This document shows positions 44,907 through 53,084 of a stretch of DNA of 64,000 nt, in pieces (the first letter of the stretch is position 1; each line of letters begins with the position of its first letter). Below the pieces are notes generated by a model that worked only from the letters and a program-made list of their open reading frames with translations, did not search any database and was not told the DNA's origin. The stretch is from the NCBI RefSeq assembly GCF_000155675.2, contig NC_020911.1, forward strand, positions 3,214,501 through 3,278,500. The letters run 5' to 3'. The position numbers were made by a program, and so were the translations under genes. This DNA comes from Octadecabacter antarcticus 307. GTDB lineage: Bacteria > Pseudomonadota > Alphaproteobacteria > Rhodobacterales > Rhodobacteraceae.

Positions 44907-46147
44907 TGCGCAACCCCCGCCGCAACGCTCTCGTCAATAAACTTACCTTCCCTAAACCGGTACATAGAAAACTCATCCGTCAACGGTGACGCGCCTTTGG
45001 CCATCAGTTCTGCCATCGCAAACCCTGACCCCGGAATCGCCTTAAAGCCACCCGTGCCCCAACCACAGTTCACAAACACGCCCTCAACAGGTGTCTTAGA
45101 CAGGATCGGGGAGCGATCGCCAGTGACGTCCACAATACCACCCCATTGGCGCAGCATTTTCAGACGGCTCAGAATCGGGAATGTCTCATTCAGGGCCCGC
45201 ACGGTTTCCTCAACATGGTGGAACGATCCGCGCTGCGTGTAGTTGTTGAACCCGTCCGTGCCGCCACCGATGACCATTTCGCCCTTGTCGGACTGGGACA
45301 AATAGCCATGCACCGTGTTGGCCATCACAACGATGTCCATGCAGGGCTTGATTGGTTCAGACACCAGCGCCTGCAACGCGACACTTTCCATTGGCAGACG
45401 GAAACCCGCCATTTCAGCCAGTGTGCTGGCGTGACCCGCAACAACCATCCCAAGCTTATCACAATCAATCGCGCCCTTGGTGGTGTCGACACCGACGACC
45501 TTACCGCCCTGCGTGCGCACATTCGTCACTTCGCACTGCTGGATAATGTCCATGCCCATATCAGAACACGCCCGCGCGTAGCCCCACGCCACCGCATCAT
45601 GGCGCGCTGTGCCACCACGCGCCTGCCACAGACCACCCAGAACCGGATAACGCGGCCCTTCGATGTTCATAATTGGGCACAATTCCTTAACCCGCGCGGG
45701 GTTGATCCATTCTGTCGTCACCCCCTGCAACGCGTTGGCGTGGGCTGTGCGCTGGTAACCGCGCACTTCGTGGTGGGTTTGCGCCAGCATGATCACGCCA
45801 CGCGGAGAAAACATGACGTTGTAGTTCAAATCCTGCGACATGGTTTCATAAAGCGAGCGCGACTTTTCATAAATCGCCGCCGATGGGTCCTGCAAATAGT
45901 TGCTACGAATGATCGTGGTGTTGCGCCCCGTGTTGCCGCCGCCCAGCCAGCCCTTTTCGATCACCGCCACATTGGTGATGCCGCAATGCTTGCCCAGATG
46001 CCACGCCGTCGCCAGACCATGCCCGCCGGCACCGACGATGATAACGTCGTATTTCTTCTTTGGGGTCGGGGCGCGCCAGTGACGCTCCCAGCCAGAATGA
46101 TAACGTGTCGCTTCGCGGGCGATGGCAAAGGCGGAAAAGCGGCGCAT
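44903..46147 (-). CDS. soxB: sarcosine oxidase subunit beta
   Basis: Flavoprotein subunit (414 aa) where sarcosine is oxidised. The N-terminal FAD site is VIIVGAGGHGLATAWHLG (about residues 35-52). GGLWQARGGTARHDAVAWGY, GGGTDGFNNYTQRGS and the C-terminal NCGWGTGGFKAIPGSG are family blocks. It carries FAD non-covalently and FMN covalently in this family. It begins the operon. The divergent ccmI gene starts 184 bases away. Confidence 0.92.
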   Translation of the reverse strand: MRRFSAFAIAREATRYHSGWERHWRAPTPKKKYDVIIVGAGGHGLATAWHLGKHCGITNVAVIEKGWLGGGNTGRNTTIIRSNYLQDPSAAIYEKSRSLYETMSQDLNYNVMFSPRGVIMLAQTHHEVRGYQRTAHANALQGVTTEWINPARVKELCPIMNIEGPRYPVLGGLWQARGGTARHDAVAWGYARACSDMGMDIIQQCEVTNVRTQGGKVVGVDTTKGAIDCDKLGMVVAGHASTLAEMAGFRLPMESVALQALVSEPIKPCMDIVVMANTVHGYLSQSDKGEMVIGGGTDGFNNYTQRGSFHHVEETVRALNETFPILSRLKMLRQWGGIVDVTGDRSPILSKTPVEGVFVNCGWGTGGFKAIPGSGFAMAELMAKGASPLTDEFSMYRFREGKFIDESVAAGVAH

Positions 46148-46330
46148 ATCGTGTTCCCCAATCTTAAAGTCAGTCTTGCAAATCTGTCGGTTTGTTCTGC
46201 GCCGTTCCCTAGAAAAGAGGATACTCGGCGCGGCACTTCAGTACACATTTACGACAACACGCGTAAAGGTCGCAAGGCGTTGCGCGATTGACCCTTTTGC
46301 GGCGCGACCGAAACGGCTACATCCTGCCTC

Positions 46331-47566
46331 ATGACGTTTGGGATTATCATTTTTTGGCTTATTTGTGCCAGCGTTACAGCGCTGGCGATTGCAGCGGTGC
46401 TCGTGCCGTTGCGGCGTGACCATGTGGCAGATGCTACGCCCGATTTTGGCGCAGATACCGACATCGACATTTACCGCTACCAACTGGACGAGGTGGACCG
46501 CGATCTCGCCCGTGGCGTACTGGAAGTGACTGAGGCTGAACGCACGCGCATCGAAATCTCGCGCCGCCTGCTACATGCCGATGCCAACACCCGCACCGCA
46601 ACCACGGATGCGCCGCAAATCGCCAACCGCGTCGTGGTGCGTGTGCTCGCCGCCGTGATTGTGCTCGGCGCAGGTGGCATTTACTTGCAGCTTGGTGCCC
46701 CCGGTTACGGCGATGTTCCGCGCGCGCAACGCATCGCCGACGGCGAGGAACGCCGCGAAAACCGCCCCTCCCAACAAGACGCCGAAAGCGCCAATCGCGA
46801 AACCGATGCGATTTCGCAAGCCGACGTTGGCACCCGCGAAATTCTGCAAGCCTTGCGCGGGACGGCGTTTGAGCGCCCCTATGAAGTGCGGGCCTGGGCC
46901 TTCCTCGCGCAGACCGAAGCCAGCATCGGCAACATGCAACGCGCCGCCCGCGCACAAGAAAGAACCATCGCTTTACTGGGGGGAGCCACCGTTAACCCCG
47001 ACTACGTCCGCTTGCTGGATTTTCTGGTGATCGGCGCGCAGGGCTACGTGTCCCCCGAAGTCGAAGCCATCACCATCAGCCTGCTGCAATCTGACCCCGA
47101 CAACACTGCTGGACAATATTACGCAGGCCTACTTTATGCGCAAAACGACCGCCCCGACCGGGCATTCAGTTTCTGGCGTAGCGTGGTTGAAGACGGCGAA
47201 CAGGGCACCTTGTACTGGAATTCCGCCGCCAGCCAAATAGCGGACGTGGCCGCACAGCTTGGCATCGATTACGCCCTGCCCAACCAACGCGGCCCAACGG
47301 CAGACGACCTTGCGGTGGCGCAATACATGCCCGAACAAGACCGCAACGCGATGATCCAAGGTATGGTTGGCCAGTTGGCAGATAGACTGGCCACGACCGG
47401 TGGACCACCACAAGACTGGGCGCGGCTGATTTCATCGCTGGCCGTCTTGGGCGAAAACGAAACTGCCCTAATCGTGCTGGCAGAGGCCGAAGCAACCTTT
47501 GGTGGTGACGTTCAGGCCGTGCAAATTCTACGCCGCGCCGCACAAGAGGCCGGATTGATGGAATGA
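46331..47566 (+). CDS. ccmI: cytochrome c biogenesis protein CcmI
   Basis: Holds apocytochrome c for heme ligation in the system I pathway. The protein (411 aa) has two membrane helices near the N-terminus (residues 3-20 and 98-118) with a cytoplasmic loop that includes LDEVDRDLARGVLEVTEAER. A large periplasmic TPR-rich domain follows (residues 165-411). It overlaps ruvX by four bases (ATGA). Confidence 0.9.
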   Translation: MTFGIIIFWLICASVTALAIAAVLVPLRRDHVADATPDFGADTDIDIYRYQLDEVDRDLARGVLEVTEAERTRIEISRRLLHADANTRTATTDAPQIANRVVVRVLAAVIVLGAGGIYLQLGAPGYGDVPRAQRIADGEERRENRPSQQDAESANRETDAISQADVGTREILQALRGTAFERPYEVRAWAFLAQTEASIGNMQRAARAQERTIALLGGATVNPDYVRLLDFLVIGAQGYVSPEVEAITISLLQSDPDNTAGQYYAGLLYAQNDRPDRAFSFWRSVVEDGEQGTLYWNSAASQIADVAAQLGIDYALPNQRGPTADDLAVAQYMPEQDRNAMIQGMVGQLADRLATTGGPPQDWARLISSLAVLGENETALIVLAEAEATFGGDVQAVQILRRAAQEAGLME

Positions 47567-48051
47567 TTTTTGAAGACGTCATCGACTTTGCGGCAGCACT
47601 GCCGCCCTACGCGCCGCTCGCGGGGCTTGATCTTGGTACCAAGACCATCGGCGTTGCGGTTTCGGACGGCGGGTTGACCATTGCCTCGCCGTTGGAAACC
47701 ATCAAACGTAGCAAATTCCAAGCTGACGCCCTGCGGCTTTTCGAAATCACCTCGCACCGCGCGATTGCGGGCATCGTGCTCGGCTTGCCGCGCAATATGG
47801 ATGGTTCCGAAGGTCCGCGTGCACAATCAACCCGTGCGTTCGCGCGCAACCTGTCGCGCCTCACCGATCTGCCGATCACCTATTGGGATGAACGCCTGTC
47901 CACCGTCGCGGCCGAACGCGCCCTGCTTGAGGCGGACACATCACGAAAGCGTCGCGCAGAGGTCATCGACAACGTCGCAGCCAGCATAATACTTCAAGGA
48001 ATGCTGGACCGCCTCCGCAACATCAAGGCCCAAGGATCGATCACGTCATGA
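47563..48051 (+). CDS. ruvX: Holliday junction resolvase-like RuvX (YqgF)
   Basis: Small RNase H-fold nuclease (162 aa) with catalytic Asp in GLDLGTKTIGVAVSD (about residue 21), GLPRNMDGSEGPRAQ (about 86-100) and WDERLSTVAAERALLE (about 110). It acts on pre-16S rRNA 5' ends and has been proposed to cut junctions. ATGA overlaps link it to ccmI before and to the DUF1289 gene after (48048). Confidence 0.93.
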   Translation: MIFEDVIDFAAALPPYAPLAGLDLGTKTIGVAVSDGGLTIASPLETIKRSKFQADALRLFEITSHRAIAGIVLGLPRNMDGSEGPRAQSTRAFARNLSRLTDLPITYWDERLSTVAAERALLEADTSRKRRAEVIDNVAASIILQGMLDRLRNIKAQGSITS

Positions 48052-48308
48052 CCGCAAATGAAAATACCGACAACATCTGGAAACGCGGTGAAATCGACAG
48101 TCCGTGCATCAAAATTTGCGTCATCCATCCTGAAACCCGCCTATGCACTGGCTGCCTGCGTAGCATTGACGAAATCGGCGCATGGTCACAGCTCACGCCT
48201 GATTTGCGCGCCGCGGTGATGGCTGATCTGCCAAACCGTACGAAACTCATCACCAAACGTCGCGGCGGACGCGCCGCGCGTCTCAAAAACGGGCCAACAA
48301 ACGGATAA
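48048..48308 (+). CDS. DUF1289 domain-containing protein
   Basis: Small protein (86 aa) with the DUF1289 cysteine motif SPCIKICVIHPETRLCTGCL (residues 16-35; C-x3-C...C-x2-C), likely an iron-sulfur or zinc site. It is the end of the ccmI-ruvX-DUF1289 operon. The rest is basic (RTKLITKRRGGRAARLKNG). Confidence 0.88.
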   Translation: MTANENTDNIWKRGEIDSPCIKICVIHPETRLCTGCLRSIDEIGAWSQLTPDLRAAVMADLPNRTKLITKRRGGRAARLKNGPTNG

Positions 48309-48319
48309 ACCCGAATTTG

Positions 48320-48368
48320 AGTTTCTTTTCCAAGATGAATATAGGAGCGTCTTCTCCCTTCATCTTGG
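48320..48368. repeat. dispersed repeat folding into a hairpin
   Basis: GAGTTTCTTTTCCAAGATGAA ends at 48339 and is answered by TTCATCTTGG at 48359-48368: a perfect 10-bp stem with GGAG/CTCC inside. Related copies are GAGTTATATTGGCCAAGATG at 17366 (followed by AAG) and, reversed, TTCATCTTGGCCCATAAACT at 7161 (followed by C). It may act as terminator for the DUF1289 operon. Confidence 0.6.
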
Positions 48369-48395
48369 CTCCTAGAACTCTCCCCGAAGGGTCGA

Positions 48396-49142
48396 TCAGC
48401 CTAAAATCCAATCCTTCGGATCGTCAAACTCCGGTCGAAAATACGCAATCATCCGCCCGTCAGCTGGCACCGTCATCCCGCTGCGCCATGGAGCTACCCC
48501 GTGCACCGCAAAACGATCCACAAGAACCGCCTGCCCAACGCGCAAAGGCACCTCGACGGCCTCACAGGTGTCAAAAACCGCCCCCCGCGCTGCGATATAA
48601 CATTCAGTTACATCCACGCCGCGTGGATCGCCGGACCCAACAGCGTCGGCCAGCGCCGCCCGCATTGGCAAATGGCTGCCCCGCCAAACCACAAGCGGGC
48701 AGGCATCACTTTCGTTCAAGGGCAGCCCAAGAACGAAAGCATGCGGTTCTCGCACGATGCGCCGGCCCGCCTCAAGATGCAGCCCGTCCACATGGGCGCT
48801 GCAGCGGTATATTCGAAACCAGTGCGCCGCCTCGCTCTCAAGCGGATCTCTTTTGGGATATCCCTCATAAACCACGGACACTTGGGCGCGGTGCCATGTG
48901 TTCGGCGCTGTCACGATATCATCCCACGGGCCTGACAAATCCACATCCCCAATCGACCCATCCACACCATTGGGCAATGCATCCACACCGACAAACCACG
49001 TCTCCCCATGACGCAGCCATTTGGCGCGCTGGACCGGATCATTTGATACATCACAGGCGGCGACACGCGCGCACGTGGCCCAACGGGTCACGCGTGGATC
49101 GGCGTCGAAGACGACGAAACCATCTGTTGCCAGATCAGCCAA
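48396..49142 (-). CDS. phytanoyl-CoA dioxygenase-like protein
   Basis: The protein (248 aa) has an apparent Fe(II)/2-oxoglutarate site: HVDGLH (His-x-Asp, about residue 117), distal His in DRFAVHGVAPW and an Arg in MIAYFRPEF. That is the HxD...H...R pattern of the PhyH group. The start is TTG at 49142, overlapping the end of the upstream TauE gene by eight bases. The substrate is unknown. Similarity is by motif only, so the family call is moderate. Confidence 0.6.
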   Translation of the reverse strand: MADLATDGFVVFDADPRVTRWATCARVAACDVSNDPVQRAKWLRHGETWFVGVDALPNGVDGSIGDVDLSGPWDDIVTAPNTWHRAQVSVVYEGYPKRDPLESEAAHWFRIYRCSAHVDGLHLEAGRRIVREPHAFVLGLPLNESDACPLVVWRGSHLPMRAALADAVGSGDPRGVDVTECYIAARGAVFDTCEAVEVPLRVGQAVLVDRFAVHGVAPWRSGMTVPADGRMIAYFRPEFDDPKDWILG

Positions 49143-49953
49143 GCATCACCTTTCGCAGCATGTTTAAGGCCACCAAAATCAGAAATATCCCGAACACCCG
49201 CTTCAGCGGTTTCGGGTCCATCCGGTGCGCCAATGCCGCACCCCAAGGCGCTGTGATCAGCGTCATCGCGACAACAACACCAAAAGCGGCAAAATTCACT
49301 GCGCCGACGGTCAATGGCGGTGCGACCGCAATATCTGTAAACAAAAACCCGATCACGGCTGGAATCGCGATGATTACGCCATACCCGCTCGCGGTGGCGA
49401 CCGCGCGGTGAATAGGCACGCCGAACAACGTCATCGTTGGCACACCGAACGACCCGCCACCAACACCCATCAGCACGGATAAGAAGCCAGTCAGCGACGA
49501 CCCAATCGCACGGAAAAGGCCCTTTGGCATCCCATCCCCCAAACGCCATTCAGACCGTCCAAACGTCATGTAAAGCCCGATACACATACCAATTCCGCCA
49601 AACAACACTTGCAGTACACTTGACCGCAGTTGCGTTGCGACCGCGACCCCGATGACCGCACCAATCACAATCCCAACGCCCCAGCCGCGCAGGATGCCCC
49701 ATTCCACAGCGCCCTTTTTATTGTGCGAGTTCAAAGACCTTAGCGAAGTTACGATGATCGTTGCCAGCGACGTGCCCAGACATATCTGCATCAATTGCGG
49801 GCTGTCATACCCAAGTGCCCCGAACGCATAAAAGAACGCGGGCACCAAGACGATGCCGCCGCCAACCCCCAAAAGCCCCGCCAATACCCCGGCAAACCCG
49901 CCAATCACCATAAGCAGCCCCACAAGGGGCAAAAGGACAGACATTTCTGGCAT
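49135..49953 (-). CDS. TauE/SafE family sulfite exporter-like permease
   Basis: Inner-membrane protein (272 aa) with about eight helices. It has the repeated TauE motifs GFAGVLAGLLGVGGGIVLVP (about residues 18-37) and LTGFLSVLMGVGGGSFGVPT (about 155-174). Proteins of this family export sulfite, taurine-derived organosulfonates or other anions. It starts at the ATG at 49953 with GGAGCG before it. A dioxygenase-like gene follows in the same unit, so the export substrate could be made by it. Confidence 0.88.
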   Translation of the reverse strand: MPEMSVLLPLVGLLMVIGGFAGVLAGLLGVGGGIVLVPAFFYAFGALGYDSPQLMQICLGTSLATIIVTSLRSLNSHNKKGAVEWGILRGWGVGIVIGAVIGVAVATQLRSSVLQVLFGGIGMCIGLYMTFGRSEWRLGDGMPKGLFRAIGSSLTGFLSVLMGVGGGSFGVPTMTLFGVPIHRAVATASGYGVIIAIPAVIGFLFTDIAVAPPLTVGAVNFAAFGVVVAMTLITAPWGAALAHRMDPKPLKRVFGIFLILVALNMLRKVMLG

Positions 49954-50012
49954 GGGTCGCTCCGATTTTTTGTTCGCGCCAGCTTTGCCCCGAACGCGCC
50001 GCCACGACAACC

Positions 50013-51032
50013 CTAGGCAGCCGCCACTTGCTCCATCGCGGCCAATGCGTCTTCAACCACGGCCCAACCTGCGCCGTCTCGGTGTGCGTTTTCAGATAGG
50101 TAGCGCCGCCATTGCCGCGATCCAGGCTGGCCTGCAAACAGCCCCATCATATGCTTGGTGACATGGGCCAGCTTGCCGCCACCACGGGTTTGATCGACCA
50201 TGTGCGCGTCAATATAATTGCGCATCTGCATCACAATATCCAGCGGATCAGGGCCAACATCATCACCCCAAATCACCGCATCGGCGCGCTGCAAGATATC
50301 TGTTGGGTTGTGGTACGCCGCCCGCCCGATCATCACGCCGTCCAGCCCAAGGTCGAGCAGCTCTTTCGCGTGTTCCAGCGACGCAATCCCGCCGTTGATC
50401 GAAATATGCAAATTCGGGAACAATCCCTTCATCCGCAGTACCAAATCGTAATCCAGCGGCGGAATATCGCGGTTTTCTTTCGGGCTTAGCCCCTTTAGCC
50501 ATGCCTTTCGTGCATGGATCGCCACCCGCGTTACGCCTGCCCCGACAATGCGCGCCAAGAATTCCGGCAACACGACTTCGGGGTCCTGATCGTCCACCCC
50601 GATGCGACATTTTACTGTAACCTCCGATGGTTGCGCTTGGATCATCGCGGCGCAACACTGCGCGACCAAGGCAGGCCGCTCCATCAACACCGCGCCAAAA
50701 CAGCCCGATTGCACACGATCCGACGGGCAACCGACATTCAGGTTAATCTCCACGTACCCCGCGTCCGCGCCCATCACTGCCGCCTTAGCCAGCTCAGCCG
50801 GATCAGACCCACCAAGTTGCAGCGCAACGGGTTGTTCGGCCGGATCAAAGCGCAACAAATGCCGCGCCTGCCCGCGCACCAGTGCCGGCGACGTCACCAT
50901 TTCTGTGTATAAAAGTGCGCGTTTGGACAGCAACCTGTGCAGATAACGGCAATGCCGATCTGTCCAGTCCATCATCGGGGCTACGGATAATCTGGCGCTT
51001 ACGCCAATCTGCGATTTTACTGCCTTTTCCAA
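50013..51032 (-). CDS. dusA: tRNA-dihydrouridine synthase DusA
   Basis: FMN enzyme that reduces uridine 20/20a in the tRNA D-loop. The protein (339 aa) has the start VAPMMDWTDRHCRYLHRLLS, NLNVGCPSDRVQSGCFGAVL (catalytic Cys, about residues 99-118), and INGGIAS and GLDGVMIGRAAYHNP. The DusA subgroup is indicated by the ASLEHAKELLDLGLDGVMIG block. The TTG at 51032 starts it. It marks the left edge of the mobile-DNA region. Its 5' end is a known type of insertion hot spot for integrases, which may explain the fragments beside it. Confidence 0.92.
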   Translation of the reverse strand: MEKAVKSQIGVSARLSVAPMMDWTDRHCRYLHRLLSKRALLYTEMVTSPALVRGQARHLLRFDPAEQPVALQLGGSDPAELAKAAVMGADAGYVEINLNVGCPSDRVQSGCFGAVLMERPALVAQCCAAMIQAQPSEVTVKCRIGVDDQDPEVVLPEFLARIVGAGVTRVAIHARKAWLKGLSPKENRDIPPLDYDLVLRMKGLFPNLHISINGGIASLEHAKELLDLGLDGVMIGRAAYHNPTDILQRADAVIWGDDVGPDPLDIVMQMRNYIDAHMVDQTRGGGKLAHVTKHMMGLFAGQPGSRQWRRYLSENAHRDGAGWAVVEDALAAMEQVAAA

Positions 51033-51101
51033 TACTTAACTCCAAACCTTCATGCTCACCCGTGTTCGATATCTTGCCATTCTGGCCCGTTTTTTGCTAC
51101 G

Positions 51102-51141
51102 TTTACAACACGTTTTGTAAAATGAAAGGCCATGTTGTAAA
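51102..51141. promoter_or_regulatory. inverted TTTACAA repeats before integrase fragment
   Basis: TTTACAACACGTTTTGTAAA (51102-51121) is an imperfect palindrome, and TTGTAAA recurs at 51135-51141, five bases before the integrase ATG. It is likely a regulator or recombinase arm site. Confidence 0.45.
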
Positions 51142-51143
51142 TC

Positions 51144-51365
51144 ATGTGTACAATCATAAAGCGTCGCCGCAAGAATGGCACCATAGCTTGGCTCGCGCAA
51201 ATCTCAGTGATGCGGCATGGCAAGGTCTTACTCCGTGAAAGTCAGACTTTCGAGCCCAAGTCGACTGCTCCAGCTTGGATTGAAAACCGCGAGGAAACTC
51301 TTGCGCAACCCCGCGCACTTGACGCGCTCGTAGCTCAACCGGAAAGCAAGAAGACTCCGACACTA
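51144..51365 (+). pseudogene. tyrosine integrase, N-terminal fragment
   Basis: About 70 residues of an arm-type DNA-binding domain: KRRRKNGTIAWLAQISVMRH, LLRESQTFEPKSTAPAWIEN, REETLAQPRALDAL. This matches the N-terminus of phage-like tyrosine recombinases of roseobacters. The catalytic domain is missing, because the IS481 element begins at about 51365. A different integrase fragment lies at 53604. Confidence 0.7.
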
Positions 51366-51723
51366 AGTGTTCGGTCCCGGCATCTGTTGGATCGGATTAA
51401 CGATGAATCTTTCTGGTTCTGAAGTCCCTATCTTGCAGATGTATTCGTACGGCGTCAGGCCGTTGAGCGTCTTCAGCCTTCGAGCGAAATTGTAGGCCGC
51501 TATGAAGTCTGCGAGATGGGTGTGCAGCTGATCATGCTTGTCGTAGTGATACCGCTTGACTGTTGCGTCCTTGATCGTGCGGTTCATCCGCTCAACCTGG
51601 CCATTGGTCCATGGATGGTTAGGCTTGGTCAGCCGGTGCTCAATCCTGTTGGCATCGCAGATCATGTCGAACCGCATAGTGCTTTTTCTACAAGCCGTGC
51701 CACGGCAAACTTGCTGGTTCGGT

Positions 51724-51764
51724 CCCTCTCGTGACATCGCTTTGCGATTCACTGCCGGGCAATG
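51724..51764 (+). repeat. palindromic element, copy j
   Basis: 41 bp: CCCTCTC, hairpin GTGACATCGC-TTT-GCGATTCAC, TGCCGGGCAATG. It splits FVAI from DRTSK in the IS481 gene (inverted relative to it); the next coding bases are GAC. The stem differs from copy m by paired changes (T to C with A to G). Confidence 0.9.
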
Positions 51765-51940
51765 AATGGCAACAAAGAGATAAAGTTTTCCTTCGTTGGT
51801 GCGCAACTCTGCAATGTCGATATGAAAATATCCGATCGGATAGCGTTTGAACTTTTGTCGTTTCGGCTTGTCGCCCTCCATATCTGGCAGTCGGGATATC
51901 CCATGCCGTTGCAAACAACGATGCAGGGAAGATCGCGTCC

Positions 51941-51980
51941 CCCTCTCATTGCTTGCTCCGCAAGCAATGAGAGGGCAATG
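51941..51980 (+). repeat. palindromic element, copy k
   Basis: 40 bp: CCCTCTCATTGCTTGC-TCC-GCAAGCAATGAGAGGG, a perfect 16-bp stem, then CAATG. Here the 3' flank pairs fully with the CCCTCTC end. It splits TIPH from TRSS in IS481; the following plus-strand bases are GATG. Confidence 0.9.
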
Positions 51981-52528
51981 GATGTGGGATAGTTGGCTGC
52001 AAGGCATAAAGACAATCATCCAGCGGTAGGAGCGTATGACGTCGAAAAGAGACGATCATCGCCTCTTCACCCGCGCTGAGAACGGTCGAACTGGGGTCCG
52101 TGGGGCCAGTCTTGCGGTCTTCTACAGTTTTGCGCTTGCGTCATTTGGAGACCGTTTTGACATTTATACCAAGTTCTCGACTCAAAGCTGCGGTCGTAGC
52201 TTGCGATCGCTGTATTGTTGCTCTGATGGCGTGCGTAGTCGTGGCGCAGCCATGACGTATTTGTCCCATGATGCTTCCTTCCATTCCAAAGAATAGATCG
52301 CACCATCAAACCATGGGATCAAAAACCTAGGGACAGGACCCATTAAACTACTTGGTGCTACTATGGCTGCGTGATTCAAAGTCCCAAAGTTGGGGGATAG
52401 AATGAGCAATCTTTATTGGCTGAGTGAAGCGCAGATGGATCGGCTTCGGCCTTACTTTCCGAAGAGCCGAGGCCATGCACGCGTAGATGATCGCCGCGTT
52501 CTGAGTGGCATTATTTTCACTAACCGCA

Positions 52529-52609
52529 ACGGGGCGAATGACGGTTCGGGCCGCGGGCCCGATGAAACGTCCAGTGGATGTTTCAAGGCATGAGCGGGCG
52601 GAGCCCCGT
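52529..52609. repeat. 81-bp insert with terminal inverted repeats in IS5 gene
   Basis: ACGGGGC (52529) ... GCCCCGT (52609) with an inner hairpin GAAACGTCC-AGT-GGATGTTTC (52564-52584). It separates TNRNG from LRWCD of the IS5 transposase. It is not related to the CCCTCTC elements. The ACGGGGC...GCCCC motif also occurs near 22963. Confidence 0.7.
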
Positions 52610-52753
52610 CTACGGTGGTGTGACGCGCCTGCGGAATATGGGCGGCCGAAGACTTTGTATAATCGTTGGAAGCGCTGGAGTGACATGGATGTGTTCGCCC
52701 GGATCATGATGGGACTGGCCGAGCAGGCCCCAGACAATAAGACAATTTCGATC

Positions 52754-52791
52754 CCCTCTCATCGAAACTGTGTTTCGACTGCCGGGCAGCG
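52754..52791 (+). repeat. palindromic element, copy l (at a deletion junction)
   Basis: 38 bp: CCCTCTCAT, hairpin CGAAAC-TGT-GTTTCG, ACTGCCGGGCAGCG. The left host flank is KTISI (normally followed by Asp), the right flank is DRGYD (GATCGAGG). The IS5 core between the two Asp codons is missing. Confidence 0.88.
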
Positions 52792-52893
52792 GATCGAGGA
52801 TATGACGCTGAATGGTTCCGAGAAGGCCTTATAGACAAGGGAACTCGCCCCTCTATCCCTAGACGCAAATCACGCAAGACAACCATCAAATAC

Positions 52894-52934
52894 CCCTTTC
52901 GTGACATTGCTTTGCAATGCACTGCCGGGCAATG
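52894..52934 (+). repeat. palindromic element, copy m
   Basis: 41 bp: CCCTTTC, hairpin GTGACATTGC-TTT-GCAATGCAC, TGCCGGGCAATG. It splits IKY from DKRRD in IS5; the host resumes GATAAG with no duplicated bases. This is the cleanest insertion site in the window. Confidence 0.92.
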
Positions 52935-53084
52935 GATAAGAGACGCGACAAACGACGCAACCGTATCGAGCGCATGTTCGGCAGGATCAAAGACTGGAGA
53001 CGCGTCGCAACACGCTACGACAGAAGCCCAACAGTCTTCCTCTCCGCCATCATGCTCGCCGCGACCGTTATATTTTGGTTATGA

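Larger units (their letters stand above)
51363..52269 (-). pseudogene. IS481-family transposase, decayed
   Basis: On the minus strand from an ATG at 52269: MGQIRHGCATTTHAIRATIQ, ALSRELGINVKTV, then TLLPLDDCLYALQPTIPH | TRSSLHRCLQRHGISRL, RYPIGYFHIDIAELRTNEGK, LYLFVAI | DRTSKFAVARLVEKA (in another frame), a deletion, then EHRLTKPNHPWTNGQVERMN and CKIGTSEPERFIVNPIQQMP to a TAG at 51363. Bars are palindromic inserts k and j. A stop follows VKTVSK. The middle of the DDE core is deleted. Confidence 0.85.
52402..53084 (+). pseudogene. IS5-family transposase, decayed
   Basis: Starts MSNLYWLSEAQMDRLRPYFP at 52402, then GHARVDDRRVLSGIIFTNRN up to an 81-bp inverted-repeat insert. It continues LRWCDAPAEYGRPKTLYNRW, KTISI | a jump to RGYDAEWFREGLIDKGTRPS, RRKSRKTTIKY | DKRRDKRRNRIERMFGRIK, and ends ATVIFWL* at 53084. 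Bars are palindromic inserts l and m. The catalytic middle between KTISI and DRGYD is deleted exactly at insert l. Confidence 0.88.

Noticed and set aside
29590..52934. Integron attC sites
   Set aside because: The imperfect palindrome and small size are similar, but the core GTTRRRY / RYYYAAC boxes are missing and no integron integrase or cassettes are seen.
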